NCBI RefSeq assembly: GCF_023109675.1
Contig: NZ_JALDUR010000005.1
Span: forward strand, 62,001-126,000
Direction: 5' to 3'
Source of the DNA: Streptococcus parasanguinis
GTDB lineage: Bacteria > Bacillota > Bacilli > Lactobacillales > Streptococcaceae
Length of the DNA stretch: 64,000 nt
The notes below the pieces were generated by a model. The model ran no database searches. It was not told the DNA's origin and worked only from the letters and a program-made list of their open reading frames with translations. Within the stretch, counting starts at the first letter, position 1; each line of letters starts with the position of its first letter. Below are positions 25,546 through 36,154 of the stretch, piece by piece. The position numbers were made by a program, and so were the translations under genes.

Positions 25546-26793
25546 TTAAATGACTTTTTGACCTTTCTTGTAGACATCTGTCACTAGATTTGTCGCAAAG
25601 AAATAGAAGAGATAATCTAGATTTGGTGCATCAAAGATGGTAATGTCAGCCTGTTTGCCAACATCGAAAGAGCCGATTGTTTTAGCACGATCTACTGAAT
25701 AGGCTGCATTGATGGTCACTGCATTGAGAATTTCTACTGGAGTTAGGCGCATCATGAAGCAACCCAGATGCATGGCAAACTGAAGATTGGCTGTCGGACA
25801 AGACCCTGGGTTGCTATCTGTTGTCAGGGTGATGGCCATCCCAGCGTCCAACATCTTACGAGCCGGTGCATAGGTATCTTCCATGAGGCTGAAGGTTGTA
25901 GCTGGCAAAAGATTTCCAATCACTTTTGCTGCGGCTAGTTTTTGAATGCCTTCATCGGTAATCACCATCAAGTGTTCTGCGCTGGTAGATTCCAATTCAG
26001 CCGCCACATCAACACCACCAATGGACTCGATCTCATCGGCATGGATCCGTAGCTTGAAGCCCATCTCCTTAGCTTTAGAAAGAAGATAGCGAGATTCATC
26101 TGCTGTAAAGACACCTTTTTCACAGAAGATATCACAGAACTCAGCTAGCTTTTCTTCCTTCACTTTGGGAAGCATTTGCTCCACAATGAGATCTAAATAT
26201 TCTTGGGAACGGCCCTTGTATTCTGTTGGGATCGCATGGGCTGCCATAAAGGTTGAAACCAAGTCTATTTGATGATCCCGGTCCAAGGCAGCTACTACAT
26301 CTAGTTGGCGTTTTTCAGTTTCCCAATCCAAACCATAGCCACTCTTGGCTTCGACAGTAGTCACCCCATGACGCAACATGTAATCCAACAGTCGTTTGGA
26401 CTTGTCATAGAGATTGTCAAAAGAAGCTTCCCGTGTCGCCCGAACCGTGCTCAGAATTCCACCGCCTTGAGCGAGGATGTCTAAGTAAGAAACACCTGCT
26501 AACTTTTTCGCAAATTCATGCTCCCGACTGCCTCCATAGACCAAGTGGGTGTGGCAGTCAATCAAGCCAGGAGTCGCAACTTTTCCTTCACAGGATTTCA
26601 CTTCCGTATGGTCATCGATCAGTTCAGGGTCTGGTTGACCTGTCCCAACTGCAAGAATCTTTCCATCTTTAATGGCGATATAAGCATCGGAAAGAATTGT
26701 TGCCTCTGCCATCTCCTTGCCATAGAGAGGATGGCCTAGATCATTCGGACAAAACAATTGGTTAAAGTGGGTTAATAGGATATCAGCAGACAT
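25546..26793 (-). CDS. hutI: Imidazolonepropionase
   Basis: HutI hydrolyses 4-imidazolone-5-propionate to N-formimino-glutamate, the third step of histidine breakdown. The 415-residue amidohydrolase has the metal-binding [13 protein letters not shown] motif near residue 75, further ligands in AHAIPTEY and LRIHADEI, and the aspartate in LTTDSNPGS near 320. AAAGGA nine bases before the ATG at 26793 selects that start over one three codons upstream. It is transcribed divergently from the rest of the hut genes, sharing a 200-base regulatory region. Confidence 0.96.
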   Translation of the reverse strand: MSADILLTHFNQLFCPNDLGHPLYGKEMAEATILSDAYIAIKDGKILAVGTGQPDPELIDDHTEVKSCEGKVATPGLIDCHTHLVYGGSREHEFAKKLAGVSYLDILAQGGGILSTVRATREASFDNLYDKSKRLLDYMLRHGVTTVEAKSGYGLDWETEKRQLDVVAALDRDHQIDLVSTFMAAHAIPTEYKGRSQEYLDLIVEQMLPKVKEEKLAEFCDIFCEKGVFTADESRYLLSKAKEMGFKLRIHADEIESIGGVDVAAELESTSAEHLMVITDEGIQKLAAAKVIGNLLPATTFSLMEDTYAPARKMLDAGMAITLTTDSNPGSCPTANLQFAMHLGCFMMRLTPVEILNAVTINAAYSVDRAKTIGSFDVGKQADITIFDAPNLDYLFYFFATNLVTDVYKKGQKVI

Positions 26794-26826
26794 ATGAAAC
26801 ATTCCTTTCTATTTCCATTGTTATTC

Positions 26827-26855
26827 ATTTTACAATTCTACAGGAAAAGCGTCAA
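26827..26855 (-). promoter_or_regulatory. Promoter of hutI
   Basis: On the minus strand TTGACG (26850-26855) and TAAAAT (26827-26832) are 17 bases apart. A second TTTTTGAC copy lies just upstream. Confidence 0.7.
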
Positions 26856-26947
26856 AAAAAAGTCAAAAAGTTTTTCCCTCATTTTTTTTTGCTTTATTAA
26901 AAATTATATTTTTTTTTGACTCTTTATTGACGTTTCTTCGATACAAT
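26850..26947. promoter_or_regulatory. Divergent hut control region with paired TTGAC motifs
   Basis: Each divergent side carries two closely spaced motifs in T-runs. On the hutI side TTTTTGAC is followed by TTTTTTTTGACG; on the hutU side TTTTTTTTGACT is followed by TTGACG. The hutU -10 candidate TACAAT (26942-26947) has no -35 at ideal spacing (TTGACT is 20 bases upstream), suggesting an activator is required. Confidence 0.5.
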
Positions 26948-26992
26948 AAAGAAAATATAAATTCACAGTCCAACTATAAGGAGGGTTCTGCT

Positions 26993-29023
26993 ATGTCATT
27001 TATAGACGAGAAAGAAATTGCAGCTGCTATGTCTGTCAAACTTGACTTTGATGTCCTACCTGAAAAGGCGACTTTTCAAGAAGGCATCCGTCGTGCACCT
27101 GATAGAGGCTTCCGCTTAACGCAAGCTCAGACTGAAATTGCCCTTAAAAATGCTTTGCGTTACATTCCTAAAAAATTCCACCAAGAGTTGATCCCAGAAT
27201 TTCTGGAAGAACTGAGAACTCGCGGTCGGATCTATGGCTATCGCTTCCGTCCAAAAGATCGGATCTACGGAAAACCAATCGATGAGTACAAAGGAAAATG
27301 CACTGCTGCTAAGGCTATGCAGGTCATGATCGACAACAACTTGAGCTTTGAAATTGCCCTTTATCCATATGAATTGGTCACTTATGGGGAAACAGGATCT
27401 GTCTGCGCCAACTGGATGCAGTACAACTTGATCAAGAAATACTTGGAAGTCATGACAGAAGACCAAACCTTGGTGGTTGAATCTGGTCACCCTCTAGGCC
27501 TCTTCAAATCGAAACCAGAAGCTCCTCGTGTCGTCATTACTAACGGTCTCTTGATTGGTGAATATGACAATATGCGCGACTGGGAAATCGCTGAAGAAAT
27601 GGGAGTAACCAACTACGGTCAGATGACGGCTGGTGGCTGGATGTACATCGGTCCTCAAGGGATCGTTCACGGTACTTTCAACACCCTTCTCAATGCTGGT
27701 CGTCTTAAACTCGGTGTGCCTGATGACGGCGACTTGACCGGTAAACTCTTTATTTCATCTGGTCTTGGTGGAATGAGCGGAGCTCAAGGGAAAGCAGCTG
27801 AAATCGCAAAAGCGGTTGCCATCGTTGCAGAAGTGGACCGCTCTCGGATCGAAACCCGTCACTCTCAAGGCTGGATTAGCCAAGTGACAGATAGTGCCGA
27901 AGAAGCTGTGAAATTGGCTCAAGCAGCCCTTGAAGCTGGTGAATCCACTTCGATTGCCTACCATGGTAATATCGTAGATTTGCTCGAATATGTCAATGAA
28001 CACCAAGTTCACGTTCATCTCTTGTCTGACCAAACCTCTTGCCACAACGTCTATGATGGTGGCTATTGCCCAGTTGGCATCAGCTTTGAAGAGCGTACAC
28101 GTTTGCTGGCAGAAGACAAAGAAACCTTCCGCCGTTTGGTTGATGAAACCTTGGCTCGTCACTTTGCAGTGATCAAAGCCTTGACGGCTAAAGGTACTTA
28201 CTTCTTCGACTACGGTAATGCCTTCATGAAATCTGTTTACGACTCAGGCATCAAGGAAATTTCTAAGAATGGCTTGGATGACAAGGACGGCTTCATTTGG
28301 CCATCTTATGTAGAAGATATCATGGGACCTATGCTCTTTGACTATGGATACGGTCCATTCCGTTGGGTCTGCCTCAGCGGTAAACATGAAGACTTGATTG
28401 CAACTGACCATGCAGCCATGGAAGCGATCGATCCAACTCGTCGCTACCAAGACCGCGACAACTACAACTGGATTCGCGATGCGGAAAAGAACCAACTAGT
28501 CGTTGGTACACAAGCACGTATCCTCTATCAAGATTGCATGGGCCGTGTCAACATTGCTTTGAAATTCAATGAACTCATTCGCCAAGGCAAGATCGGACCT
28601 GTCATGATTGGACGTGACCACCATGACGTATCTGGTACAGATGCTCCATTCCGTGAAACCTCCAATATCAAAGATGGTTCGAACGTTACTTGCGATATGG
28701 CGGTTCAATGTTACGCTGGTAACGCTGCTCGCGGTATGAGTCTCGTCGCTCTCCACAACGGTGGTGGTACTGGTATCGGTAAAGCCATCAACGGTGGATT
28801 TGGTCTCGTCCTAGACGGTAGCCACCGGATCGACGAAATCATCAAATCTGCGATTGCATGGGATACCATGGGTGGGGTTGCTCGTCGGAACTGGGCACGG
28901 AATAACCATGCCATTGAAACAGCGATCGAGTACAACCGTCTCCATGCAGGAACAGACCACATCACCATTCCTTATCTGGCAGATGAAGATTTGGTCAAAG
29001 AAGCCGTTCAAAAATTGTTTTAA
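26993..29023 (+). CDS. hutU: Urocanate hydratase
   Basis: Urocanase hydrates urocanate to 4-imidazolone-5-propionate using tightly bound NAD+ as electrophile. The 676-residue protein is of the longer urocanase form and includes the NAD-binding glycine-rich stretch FISSGLGGMSGAQGKAAEIA near residue 255, the DQTSCHNVYDGGYCPVG segment with the conserved cysteine near 350, and HNGGGTGIGKAINGGFG near 585. AAGGAGGG at 26978 precedes the ATG at 26993; an earlier in-frame ATG at 26927 lacks such a site. It heads the plus-strand operon. Confidence 0.97.
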   Translation: MSFIDEKEIAAAMSVKLDFDVLPEKATFQEGIRRAPDRGFRLTQAQTEIALKNALRYIPKKFHQELIPEFLEELRTRGRIYGYRFRPKDRIYGKPIDEYKGKCTAAKAMQVMIDNNLSFEIALYPYELVTYGETGSVCANWMQYNLIKKYLEVMTEDQTLVVESGHPLGLFKSKPEAPRVVITNGLLIGEYDNMRDWEIAEEMGVTNYGQMTAGGWMYIGPQGIVHGTFNTLLNAGRLKLGVPDDGDLTGKLFISSGLGGMSGAQGKAAEIAKAVAIVAEVDRSRIETRHSQGWISQVTDSAEEAVKLAQAALEAGESTSIAYHGNIVDLLEYVNEHQVHVHLLSDQTSCHNVYDGGYCPVGISFEERTRLLAEDKETFRRLVDETLARHFAVIKALTAKGTYFFDYGNAFMKSVYDSGIKEISKNGLDDKDGFIWPSYVEDIMGPMLFDYGYGPFRWVCLSGKHEDLIATDHAAMEAIDPTRRYQDRDNYNWIRDAEKNQLVVGTQARILYQDCMGRVNIALKFNELIRQGKIGPVMIGRDHHDVSGTDAPFRETSNIKDGSNVTCDMAVQCYAGNAARGMSLVALHNGGGTGIGKAINGGFGLVLDGSHRIDEIIKSAIAWDTMGGVARRNWARNNHAIETAIEYNRLHAGTDHITIPYLADEDLVKEAVQKLF

Positions 29024-29105
29024 CATCAAAAAATAAAAACTGAGAAAGGGGAGGAAATGCAAAGACTTCTCCTCCCCAACTTCTCCTATAAAAAGAGGTA
29101 ATCAT
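29024..29105 (+). other. hutU-ftcD intergenic stem-loop
   Basis: GGGGAGGA (29048-29055) pairs perfectly with TCCTCCCC (29070-29077) around a 14-base loop. No T-tract follows, so a role in mRNA processing or stability is more likely than termination. AAGAGG near 29094 serves ftcD. Confidence 0.6.
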
Positions 29106-30005
29106 ATGGCAAAAATTGTTGAGTGTATTCCAAACTTCTCTGAAGGACGCAATCAAGCTGTGATCGACGGATTAGCAGCTACAGCAAAAAGTATTCCAGG
29201 TGTCACTTTACTAGACTACTCGTCTGATGCCAGTCACAACCGTAGCGTCTTTACACTCGTTGGGGATGAAGAAAGCATTCAAGAAGTGGCTTTCCAATTG
29301 GTGAAATACGCTTCTGAAAACATTGATATGACCAAGCACGAAGGTGAACACCCTCGTATGGGGGCAACAGACGTTTGTCCATTCGTTCCGGTTAAAGATA
29401 TCACTACAGCTGAATGCGTTGAGATCGCTAACAAAGTGGCCGAACGCATCAATCGTGAATTAGGTATTCCAATCTTCCTTTACGAAGATGCTGCAACTCG
29501 CCCAGAACGGAAGAACTTGGCCAAAGTGCGTAAAGGACAATTTGAAGGAATGCCAGAAAAATTGTTGGAAGAAGACTGGAAGCCAGACTACGGTGAACGC
29601 AAGATTCACCCAACTGCAGGGGTTACAGCCGTTGGTGTCCGTATGCCACTCGTTGCGTTCAATATTAACCTTGACACAGACGACCTAGATATTGCCAATA
29701 AAATTTCTAAAATCATTCGTGGATCAAGCGGTGGATACAAATACTGTAAAGCGATCGGTGTCATGCTAGAAGATCGCAACATCGCCCAAGTCTCCATCAA
29801 CATGGTCAACTTGGAACAATTCCCATTGTATCGTGTTGTGGAAACCGTTCGTTTCGAAGCGCAACGCTATGGTGTTCGCATCATCGGAACAGAACTCATT
29901 GGACTGGCTCCTGCTAAGGCTTTGATCGACTCTGCTGAATACTACTTACAATTAGAAGACTTTGACTACAGCAAACAAGTCTTGGAAAATCACTTGTTGG
30001 GTTAG
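29106..30005 (+). CDS. ftcD: Glutamate formimidoyltransferase
   Basis: FtcD moves the formimino group from N-formimino-glutamate to tetrahydrofolate, releasing glutamate. The 299-residue single-domain protein starts AKIVECIPNFSEGRNQAVI and contains the catalytic and folate-binding signatures DYSSDASHNRSVFT, HEGEHPRMGATDVCPFVP and LYEDAAT. Mammals fuse this domain to the cyclodeaminase; here the latter is the next gene, 12 bases away. Both FtcD and HutG occur in this operon, so formiminoglutamate can go either way. Confidence 0.95.
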   Translation: MAKIVECIPNFSEGRNQAVIDGLAATAKSIPGVTLLDYSSDASHNRSVFTLVGDEESIQEVAFQLVKYASENIDMTKHEGEHPRMGATDVCPFVPVKDITTAECVEIANKVAERINRELGIPIFLYEDAATRPERKNLAKVRKGQFEGMPEKLLEEDWKPDYGERKIHPTAGVTAVGVRMPLVAFNINLDTDDLDIANKISKIIRGSSGGYKYCKAIGVMLEDRNIAQVSINMVNLEQFPLYRVVETVRFEAQRYGVRIIGTELIGLAPAKALIDSAEYYLQLEDFDYSKQVLENHLLG

Positions 30006-30017
30006 AAAGGGAGTTCT

Positions 30018-30647
30018 ATGAAACTAGTTGACTTAAGTATTACGGAGTTTGCCAAGGTTCTTGGTTCAGATGCTCCAGCTCCAGGTGGTGGTTCTGCTGC
30101 TGCCCTATCCGCTGCAAATGGGATTTCCCTTACAAAAATGGTCTGTGAACTGACCATTGGAAAGAAAAAATACGCAGAATTTGAAGACCACATCAAAGGG
30201 GTTCATGAAAAAAGCGCTCAACTCCAAGACCAATTACTAGAAGCCATCGATAAAGATACAGAAGCTTTCAACATCGTATCAGCTGTCTTTGATCTTCCAA
30301 AAGAAACGGAAGAAGAGAAAGCTGCTCGTCGTGAAGCCATGCAAAAAGCTTTGAAACATGCGACAGTATCTCCTTTCTCTATGATGGAGCTCATCGTTGA
30401 AGCTCTTGAAACCACCAAAGAAGCTGTTGGCAAGTCCAACACCAATGCGGCTAGTGACCTAGGGGTAGCTGCTCTGAATCTTAAAGCTGGCCTTCAAGGG
30501 GCTTGGCTCAATGTCTTGATCAACATTTCAGGAATCAAGGACCAAGACTTCGTCCAAGAATACCACGGCAAGGGACTCAAACTTCTCCAAACCGGTTCTG
30601 ATCTTGCAGATAATATTTACCAAACCATTTTAGAAAGTCTATCTTAA
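30018..30647 (+). CDS. Formimidoyl-tetrahydrofolate cyclodeaminase family protein
   Basis: A 209-residue helical protein of the cyclodeaminase/cyclohydrolase family, which converts 5-formimino-THF to 5,10-methenyl-THF plus ammonia. The hallmark [34 protein letters not shown] is at residues 19-53, and [29 protein letters not shown] near 140-168 is the second conserved helix pair. Its place between ftcD and fhs fits a soluble two-protein version of the animal bifunctional enzyme. GGGAG precedes the start. A cyclohydrolase (methenyl-THF) activity is an alternative. Confidence 0.9.
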   Translation: MKLVDLSITEFAKVLGSDAPAPGGGSAAALSAANGISLTKMVCELTIGKKKYAEFEDHIKGVHEKSAQLQDQLLEAIDKDTEAFNIVSAVFDLPKETEEEKAARREAMQKALKHATVSPFSMMELIVEALETTKEAVGKSNTNAASDLGVAALNLKAGLQGAWLNVLINISGIKDQDFVQEYHGKGLKLLQTGSDLADNIYQTILESLS

Positions 30648-30682
30648 ACCTAGCAAATAAAAATAAAGAAAGAGGGGATTCT

Positions 30683-32356
30683 ATGGTTTTATCGGATATT
30701 GAAATCGCCAATTCTGTCCAAATGAAGCCCATCACCGATATCGCTGCTGAACTTGGATTGACCGAAGACGATATTTCGCTCTACGGAAAATACAAGGCAA
30801 AAATTGATAGCAACCAACTGGAACAACTCAAGGATAAGGAAGATGGAAAGCTGATCCTCGTGACAGCTATCTCTCCGACACCTGCTGGAGAAGGAAAGAC
30901 AACCACCTCTGTTGGCTTGGTCGATGCTCTCTCAGCTATTGGTGAAAAAGCCGTCATTGCTCTCCGCGAACCGTCACTTGGCCCTGTCTTTGGGATCAAG
31001 GGTGGAGCTGCCGGTGGCGGGTACGCCCAAGTGGTTCCAATGGAAGATATCAACCTTCACTTTACCGGAGACTTCCATGCCATTGGGATTGCCAACAACC
31101 TCCTTGCTGCCTTGATTGACAACCACATCCATCATGGCAATGAGTTGGGCATCGATTCTCGTCGCATTACCTGGAAACGGGTGGTCGATATGAACGACCG
31201 TCAACTCCGTCATATTGTCGATGGCCTTCAAGGAAAAACAAACGGGGTTCCTCGTGAAGATGGCTTTGACATCACCGTGGCTTCTGAAATCATGGCCATT
31301 CTCTGTCTCTCAGAAAATATCCTTGACCTCAAAGAACGCCTCGATCGTATCATTATCGGTTACAACTACCAAGGGCAACCCGTGACAGCTAAAGACCTCA
31401 AGGCTGGAGGTGCCATGGCAGCTGTCCTCAAAGATGCCATCCATCCGAACTTGGTGCAAACCTTGGAGCATACTCCTGCCATCATCCACGGCGGACCATT
31501 TGCCAATATCGCCCACGGCTGTAACAGTGTGCTGGCTACTAAACTAGCCCTCAAATATGCAGACTATGTCGTGACAGAAGCTGGTTTTGGAGCAGACTTA
31601 GGCGCTGAAAAATTCATCGACATCAAGTGCCGTATGGCTGGACTCAAACCTGCTGCCGTTGTCCTCGTCGCAACCATCCGTGCCCTCAAAATGCATGGTG
31701 GGGTTGCCAAAGCGGACTTGGCTACTGAAAATGTCCAAGCCGTTATCGATGGTCTACCAAACCTAGACAAACACTTGGCCAACATCCAAGAAGTCTATGG
31801 TCTACCTGTGGTCGTTGCCATTAACAAATTCCCACTGGATACTGAGGCAGAGCTAGAAGCTGTCTATGAATCTTGTAAGAAACGTCACGTAGATGTGGTC
31901 ATTTCAGATGTCTGGGCAAAAGGTGGAGCTGGTGGTCGTGACTTGGCTGAAAAAGTCATTCAACTGGCTCAAGAAGAAAACCACTTCTCTTATGTCTATG
32001 ACGAAGAAGACAGCATTGAAACAAAATTGACCAAGATCGTCACAAAAGTCTATGGTGGTAAAGGCATCAGCTTAACACCAGCGGCCAAACGCGAACTGAA
32101 AGAATTAGAAGCTCTTGGCTTCTCGAACTACCCAATCTGTATGGCCAAAACCCAATATTCCTTCTCAGACGATGCGAAGAAAATGGGAGCACCAAAAGAT
32201 TTCACAGTTAAAATCAGTAACCTTAAGGTAGCTGCCGGAGCTGGCTTCATCGTAGCTCTCACTGGTACCATTATGACCATGCCTGGCCTACCTAAAGTTC
32301 CTGCCAGTGAAAAGATTGATATCGATGCCCACGGCAATATCACTGGTCTCTTTTAA
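30683..32356 (+). CDS. fhs: Formate-tetrahydrofolate ligase
   Basis: Fhs interconverts formate + THF + ATP with 10-formyl-THF + ADP. The 557-residue protein has the P-loop [14 protein letters not shown] near residue 66, the [23 protein letters not shown] stretch near 95, and the C-terminal [21 protein letters not shown] block. Inside the hut operon it probably runs towards formate, capturing ATP from the histidine-derived one-carbon unit. It could also supply formyl-THF when formate is available. A second chromosomal fhs copy may exist outside the window. Confidence 0.97.
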   Translation: MVLSDIEIANSVQMKPITDIAAELGLTEDDISLYGKYKAKIDSNQLEQLKDKEDGKLILVTAISPTPAGEGKTTTSVGLVDALSAIGEKAVIALREPSLGPVFGIKGGAAGGGYAQVVPMEDINLHFTGDFHAIGIANNLLAALIDNHIHHGNELGIDSRRITWKRVVDMNDRQLRHIVDGLQGKTNGVPREDGFDITVASEIMAILCLSENILDLKERLDRIIIGYNYQGQPVTAKDLKAGGAMAAVLKDAIHPNLVQTLEHTPAIIHGGPFANIAHGCNSVLATKLALKYADYVVTEAGFGADLGAEKFIDIKCRMAGLKPAAVVLVATIRALKMHGGVAKADLATENVQAVIDGLPNLDKHLANIQEVYGLPVVVAINKFPLDTEAELEAVYESCKKRHVDVVISDVWAKGGAGGRDLAEKVIQLAQEENHFSYVYDEEDSIETKLTKIVTKVYGGKGISLTPAAKRELKELEALGFSNYPICMAKTQYSFSDDAKKMGAPKDFTVKISNLKVAAGAGFIVALTGTIMTMPGLPKVPASEKIDIDAHGNITGLF

Positions 32357-32371
32357 GAAAGAAGGCGTCCT

Positions 32372-32950
32372 ATGGTGACTCTCCTTCATCTTACCCCCGC
32401 AGATTATCAAATTTCTACCTGGTCCGGTGGCCAAACCACCCAACTCTTTCTCTCCCCAGAGGGAGGAAGCTATCCAGATCGGACCTTTGACTTCCGCCTC
32501 TCTACTGCAACGGTAGAGGTTGAAAAAAGTAACTTTACCGATCTCACGGGCTACCACCGAATCTTGATGCCCTTGAATGCCTCCATTAGGCTCACCCATC
32601 ACCATAAAGAAGTGGTTTTGAACCCCTTTCAAAGCTACTTCTTTGATGGGGGAGATCCTGTATCTAGCCAAGGGACTTGTCAAGACTTTAATTTGATTTA
32701 CAAACCTTCTTATCAGGGGCATATGAGTGCTATATCCCCAAAAGAGAGTGTCAAAAGTCAGAGTCGCTATCAATTGATCTACGCTCTCTGTCCACTAACA
32801 CTCAAATGGGGAACCAATCATTCTCAAACTCTCCAAACTCACGAGCTCCTGGTGATCGAACAAGCATCTCCTCTTCAAGAGATGACAATCACGTTTTTAC
32901 CCCATCAGTCTGGGGAGCAACCGATTGCTATCTGGACTGGACTACAATAA
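32372..32950 (+). CDS. hutD: HutD family protein
   Basis: A 192-residue cupin-like protein of the HutD family, found only in hut operons. Relatives are thought to bind a pathway intermediate (formylglutamate or urocanate have been suggested) and to moderate hut expression, but no enzyme activity is established. Recognisable parts are the N-terminal WSGGQTTQLFLSPEGG, DFRLSTATVEVE, TGYHRILMPLNA and the DFNLIY strand. It lies 15 bases after fhs and 21 before the permease. Confidence 0.88.
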   Translation: MVTLLHLTPADYQISTWSGGQTTQLFLSPEGGSYPDRTFDFRLSTATVEVEKSNFTDLTGYHRILMPLNASIRLTHHHKEVVLNPFQSYFFDGGDPVSSQGTCQDFNLIYKPSYQGHMSAISPKESVKSQSRYQLIYALCPLTLKWGTNHSQTLQTHELLVIEQASPLQEMTITFLPHQSGEQPIAIWTGLQ

Positions 32951-32971
32951 TGTTCACAAAGGAGAAACATT

Positions 32972-34315
32972 ATGAACGGAGCACATAAACAGTCGATTGA
33001 GGAACAAGAAAAAGCGAAATTCAGCTTTAGTGGTGCCACTCTATACGGTATCAACGCCGTAATCGGATCTGGTATCTTCCTCCTCCCTCAAAAAATATAT
33101 TCTGGCCTCGGACCAGCCTCTCTAGCTGTCATGTTCGGAGTAGCCATTCTCGTCATGCTACTATCAGCCTGTCTGGCTGAAACGGCGGGCTACTTCGATA
33201 AAAACGGTGGAGCCATGCAATACTCAAAAGCCGCTTTCGGAGACTTCGTTGGCTTTAACGTCGGGATTCTCGGTTGGGCCGTTACTGTTATCGCCTGGGC
33301 TGCCATGTTAGCCGGCTTTGCTAAGATCTTCATCATTACCTTCCCAGCATTTGAAGGCTACAACCTTCCGATCAGTATCGGTATGCTGGTTCTCTTGAGT
33401 CTGATGAACATTGCCGGTCTGAAAACCTCTAAGATGTTTACTCTGACAGCTACTGTTGCAAAATTAATTCCAATTGTCCTCTTCTCACTCTTTGCCATCT
33501 TCTTCATTTCCGGTGGGGTGAGCAAGGGCAACTTCACACCTTTCCTTCAATTGGAAAGTGGAACAAGTCTCTTCAGTTCTATTTCTAGTACAGCCGTCTA
33601 CATCTTCTACGGTTTCATCGGATTTGAAACCATGTCTATCGTTGCAGGGGAAATGCGCAACCCTGAAAAGAACGTTCCCCGCGCTATTCTAGGTTCTATT
33701 AGTATTGTATCTGTTCTCTACATGTTGATCATCGCTGGAACAATCGCCATGCTGGGTGGTCGCATTATGCAAACTGGTGCACCGGTACAAGACGCATTTG
33801 TCGAAATGATTGGCCCTATCGGAGCTCCACTCGTTTCTTACGGAGCCCTCATTTCAATCGCCGGTCTAAACATCGGTGAATCCATCATGGTCCCTCGTTT
33901 TGGTGCCGCATTAGCAACTGAAAAACTCTTGCCAGAAGGGCTTGGAAAAACAAACTCTAAGAATGCCCCTGTCATTGCCATTATCATCTCTGGTATCTTC
34001 GCTTTCTTACTCTTGTTATCTGGCTCTTTCGAATCATTAGCAACCTTCAGTGTTGTCTTCCGTTTCTTCCAATACATTCCAACTGCTTTGGCAGCTATCA
34101 AACTCAGAAAAATGTACCCAGACAAAAAGGTTACCTTCCGAGTACCATTTGGTCCCGTTATCCCAGTTCTAGCCGTTGTGGTCAGTATCTTGATGATTGC
34201 AGGGGACAACATGATGAACTTTGTTTGGGGTGCCATCGGTCTCGTGATCGCAAGTGGACTTTACTTTGTTTTCCACGGCGATAAACTACATAAATCGAAA
34301 GCCCTTCCTCACTAA
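32972..34315 (+). CDS. APC-family amino acid permease (probable histidine transporter)
   Basis: A 447-residue secondary transporter with about 12 membrane helices. The N-terminal GINAVIGSGIFLLP motif (residues 26-39) is the substrate-binding unwound helix of the APC superfamily, and FIGFETMSIVAGEMRNPEKNVPRA near 225 is its second hallmark. Being in the hut operon, histidine is the likely substrate, although a related amino acid or an exchanger role cannot be ruled out from sequence. The first 20 residues are charged and cytoplasmic. Confidence 0.88.
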   Translation: MNGAHKQSIEEQEKAKFSFSGATLYGINAVIGSGIFLLPQKIYSGLGPASLAVMFGVAILVMLLSACLAETAGYFDKNGGAMQYSKAAFGDFVGFNVGILGWAVTVIAWAAMLAGFAKIFIITFPAFEGYNLPISIGMLVLLSLMNIAGLKTSKMFTLTATVAKLIPIVLFSLFAIFFISGGVSKGNFTPFLQLESGTSLFSSISSTAVYIFYGFIGFETMSIVAGEMRNPEKNVPRAILGSISIVSVLYMLIIAGTIAMLGGRIMQTGAPVQDAFVEMIGPIGAPLVSYGALISIAGLNIGESIMVPRFGAALATEKLLPEGLGKTNSKNAPVIAIIISGIFAFLLLLSGSFESLATFSVVFRFFQYIPTALAAIKLRKMYPDKKVTFRVPFGPVIPVLAVVVSILMIAGDNMMNFVWGAIGLVIASGLYFVFHGDKLHKSKALPH

Positions 34316-34530
34316 TTTTCTTTACACAGTAGATGGGAACAGAGACGGGAGCGAAGCTCGGTTTTGCTCCCTAACCCATCTAGGACTCCACGAATGTCAA
34401 ACCTGAGCCCTTTTCTCTATGACCCTTTTCAATTTTTATGATCAATAGACAATGGGCCCATGTTTGGTATTCAAACCGAAGTAAACAACACTACTTCCAC
34501 AGAACAACTATTCATAATCGGAGGTTTTAT
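34316..34530 (+). other. Permease-hutH intergenic region with nested stem-loop
   Basis: TAGATGGG (34330-34337) pairs perfectly with CCCATCTA (34375-34382), and inside it GGGAGC (34347-34352) pairs with GCTCCC (34366-34371). An alternative inner hairpin GAGC/GCTC overlaps the second stem. There is no T-tract. The CGGAGG site of hutH is at 34519-34524. The rest shows nothing recognisable. Confidence 0.65.
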
Positions 34531-36072
34531 ATGACTCAATTGATTCATTTAGATGGTAATAGCTTAACACTCGAAGAAGTCATCGCTGTAGCTCGGCACG
34601 GTGCCCAATGTGAGCTTGATGAACAAGCCAAAGAAGCCGTTATCGCATCCCGTAAAATCGTTGATGACATTGTCCGGGAAAAACGAGTCGTCTATGGTGT
34701 AACCACTGGCTTTGGTTCCCTCTGTAATGTCAGCATCTCTCCAGAAGATACTGTTCAACTGCAAGAAAACCTGATACGAACTCACTCATCTGGCTTCGGT
34801 GATCCACTTCCTGAAGATGCCGTTCGTGCCATCATGCTGATCCGTATCAACTCACTCTTGAAAGGTTATTCTGGCATTCGTCTGTCAACTGTTGAAAAAC
34901 TGTTAGAATTGCTCAACAAAGGAGTCACTCCTTATATCCCTGAAAAAGGCTCTCTCGGAGCTTCTGGAGACTTAGCACCACTTGCTCATATGGTTTTACC
35001 AATGTTGGGTCTTGGACGCGCCTACTACAAAGGAGAACTTCTCAGTGGTCAAGAAGCCTTAGATCGTGCTGGAATTGAAAAGATCCAATTAGCTGCCAAA
35101 GAAGGGCTTGCCTTGATCAATGGTACGACTGTCCTAACCGGTATCGGTGCTCTTGCGACTTATGATGGTATCCAATTGCTCAAACTCTCTGATATCGCTG
35201 GTGCTCTCTCAATGGAAGTTCACAACGGAATTACCAGTCCATTCGAAGAAGACCTTCATTCCATCCGCCCACAAAGTGGACAATTGGCAACTGCTCGCAA
35301 CATCCGTAACCTTCTTGAAGGAAGCAAGAATACCACTGTTGCGACTCAACAACGGGTACAAGATCCTTATACACTTCGCTGTATCCCTCAAATACATGGA
35401 GCCAGCAAGGATTCTATTGCTTACGTAAAAGAAAAAGTTGAAATCGAAATCAACTCTGTCACAGATAACCCAATCATTACTAAAGAAGGACACGTCATCT
35501 CAGGAGGTAACTTCCACGGTGAACCAATGGCGCAACCATTTGACTTCTTAGGCATTGCCCTTTCTGAAATTGGGAACGTATCTGAACGTCGGGTGGAACG
35601 CTTGGTCAACAGCCAACTCAGTAAATTACCATCCTTCTTGGTCAAACACCCTGGACTCAACTCAGGCTTCATGATTACCCAGTATGCTTGTGCATCCCTT
35701 GCATCGGAAAATAAAATTTTGGCTCACCCTGCTAGTGTCGATTCTATTCCATCTTGTGAAAACCAAGAAGATTTCGTCAGCATGGGAACGACTGCCGCTC
35801 GTAAAGCAGCAGAAATTCTTAAAAACTCACGTCGCATCGTTGCTACTGAAATCATGGCAGCTTGCCAAGCTTTGGATCTCAAGCCAGAAAATCATGAACT
35901 TGGTAAAGGTACAAAACCAGCTTATGAGCTGATTCGTCAAAAACTGAACTTCATTGAATTTGACAAAGATATCGAAATCTTTGAAGAACTTAATAAAGCA
36001 TCTGCTGTTGTCGAAAGCGAAGAATTCTTAGCAACCATCGAAAAAGCAGTTGACTTAAGCATTCAATACTGA
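34531..36072 (+). CDS. hutH: Histidine ammonia-lyase
   Basis: HutH removes ammonia from histidine to give urocanate, the first step of the pathway. The 513-residue protein has the Ala144-Ser145-Gly146 triad in [13 protein letters not shown] that cyclises to the MIO electrophile, plus TGFGSL near 58, GTTVLTG near 200 and RCIPQIHG and FHGEPMAQP in the core. CGGAGG at 34519 selects the ATG at 34531 over in-frame upstream codons. Being seventh in the operon, behind a stem-loop, its level may be set separately from hutU. Confidence 0.97.
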   Translation: MTQLIHLDGNSLTLEEVIAVARHGAQCELDEQAKEAVIASRKIVDDIVREKRVVYGVTTGFGSLCNVSISPEDTVQLQENLIRTHSSGFGDPLPEDAVRAIMLIRINSLLKGYSGIRLSTVEKLLELLNKGVTPYIPEKGSLGASGDLAPLAHMVLPMLGLGRAYYKGELLSGQEALDRAGIEKIQLAAKEGLALINGTTVLTGIGALATYDGIQLLKLSDIAGALSMEVHNGITSPFEEDLHSIRPQSGQLATARNIRNLLEGSKNTTVATQQRVQDPYTLRCIPQIHGASKDSIAYVKEKVEIEINSVTDNPIITKEGHVISGGNFHGEPMAQPFDFLGIALSEIGNVSERRVERLVNSQLSKLPSFLVKHPGLNSGFMITQYACASLASENKILAHPASVDSIPSCENQEDFVSMGTTAARKAAEILKNSRRIVATEIMAACQALDLKPENHELGKGTKPAYELIRQKLNFIEFDKDIEIFEELNKASAVVESEEFLATIEKAVDLSIQY

Positions 36073-36154
36073 TACAGTAAGAATAAAGCAAAACAGAGGC
36101 TGGCGATCTTCTCAGCCTCTGCCTGCTTTCAGAAAAATAAGGGAGGCGACAAGC
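36073..36154 (+). other. hutH-hutG intergenic stem-loop
   Basis: CAGAGGCTG (36094-36102) pairs perfectly with CAGCCTCTG (36113-36121), extended below by AAAGCA/TGCTTT after a small internal loop. No T-tract follows, so read-through into hutG is expected. GGGAGG at 36141-36146 is the ribosome-binding site of hutG. Confidence 0.65.

Noticed and set aside
29057..29101. 14-codon reading frame after GGGGAGG before ftcD, possible leader peptide
   Set aside because: The Shine-Dalgarno-like sequence is only two bases from the ATG and is part of the stem-loop; nothing else supports translation.
34438..34530. In-frame upstream ATG for hutH
   Set aside because: CGGAGG lies before the ATG at 34531 and the family N-terminus starts there.
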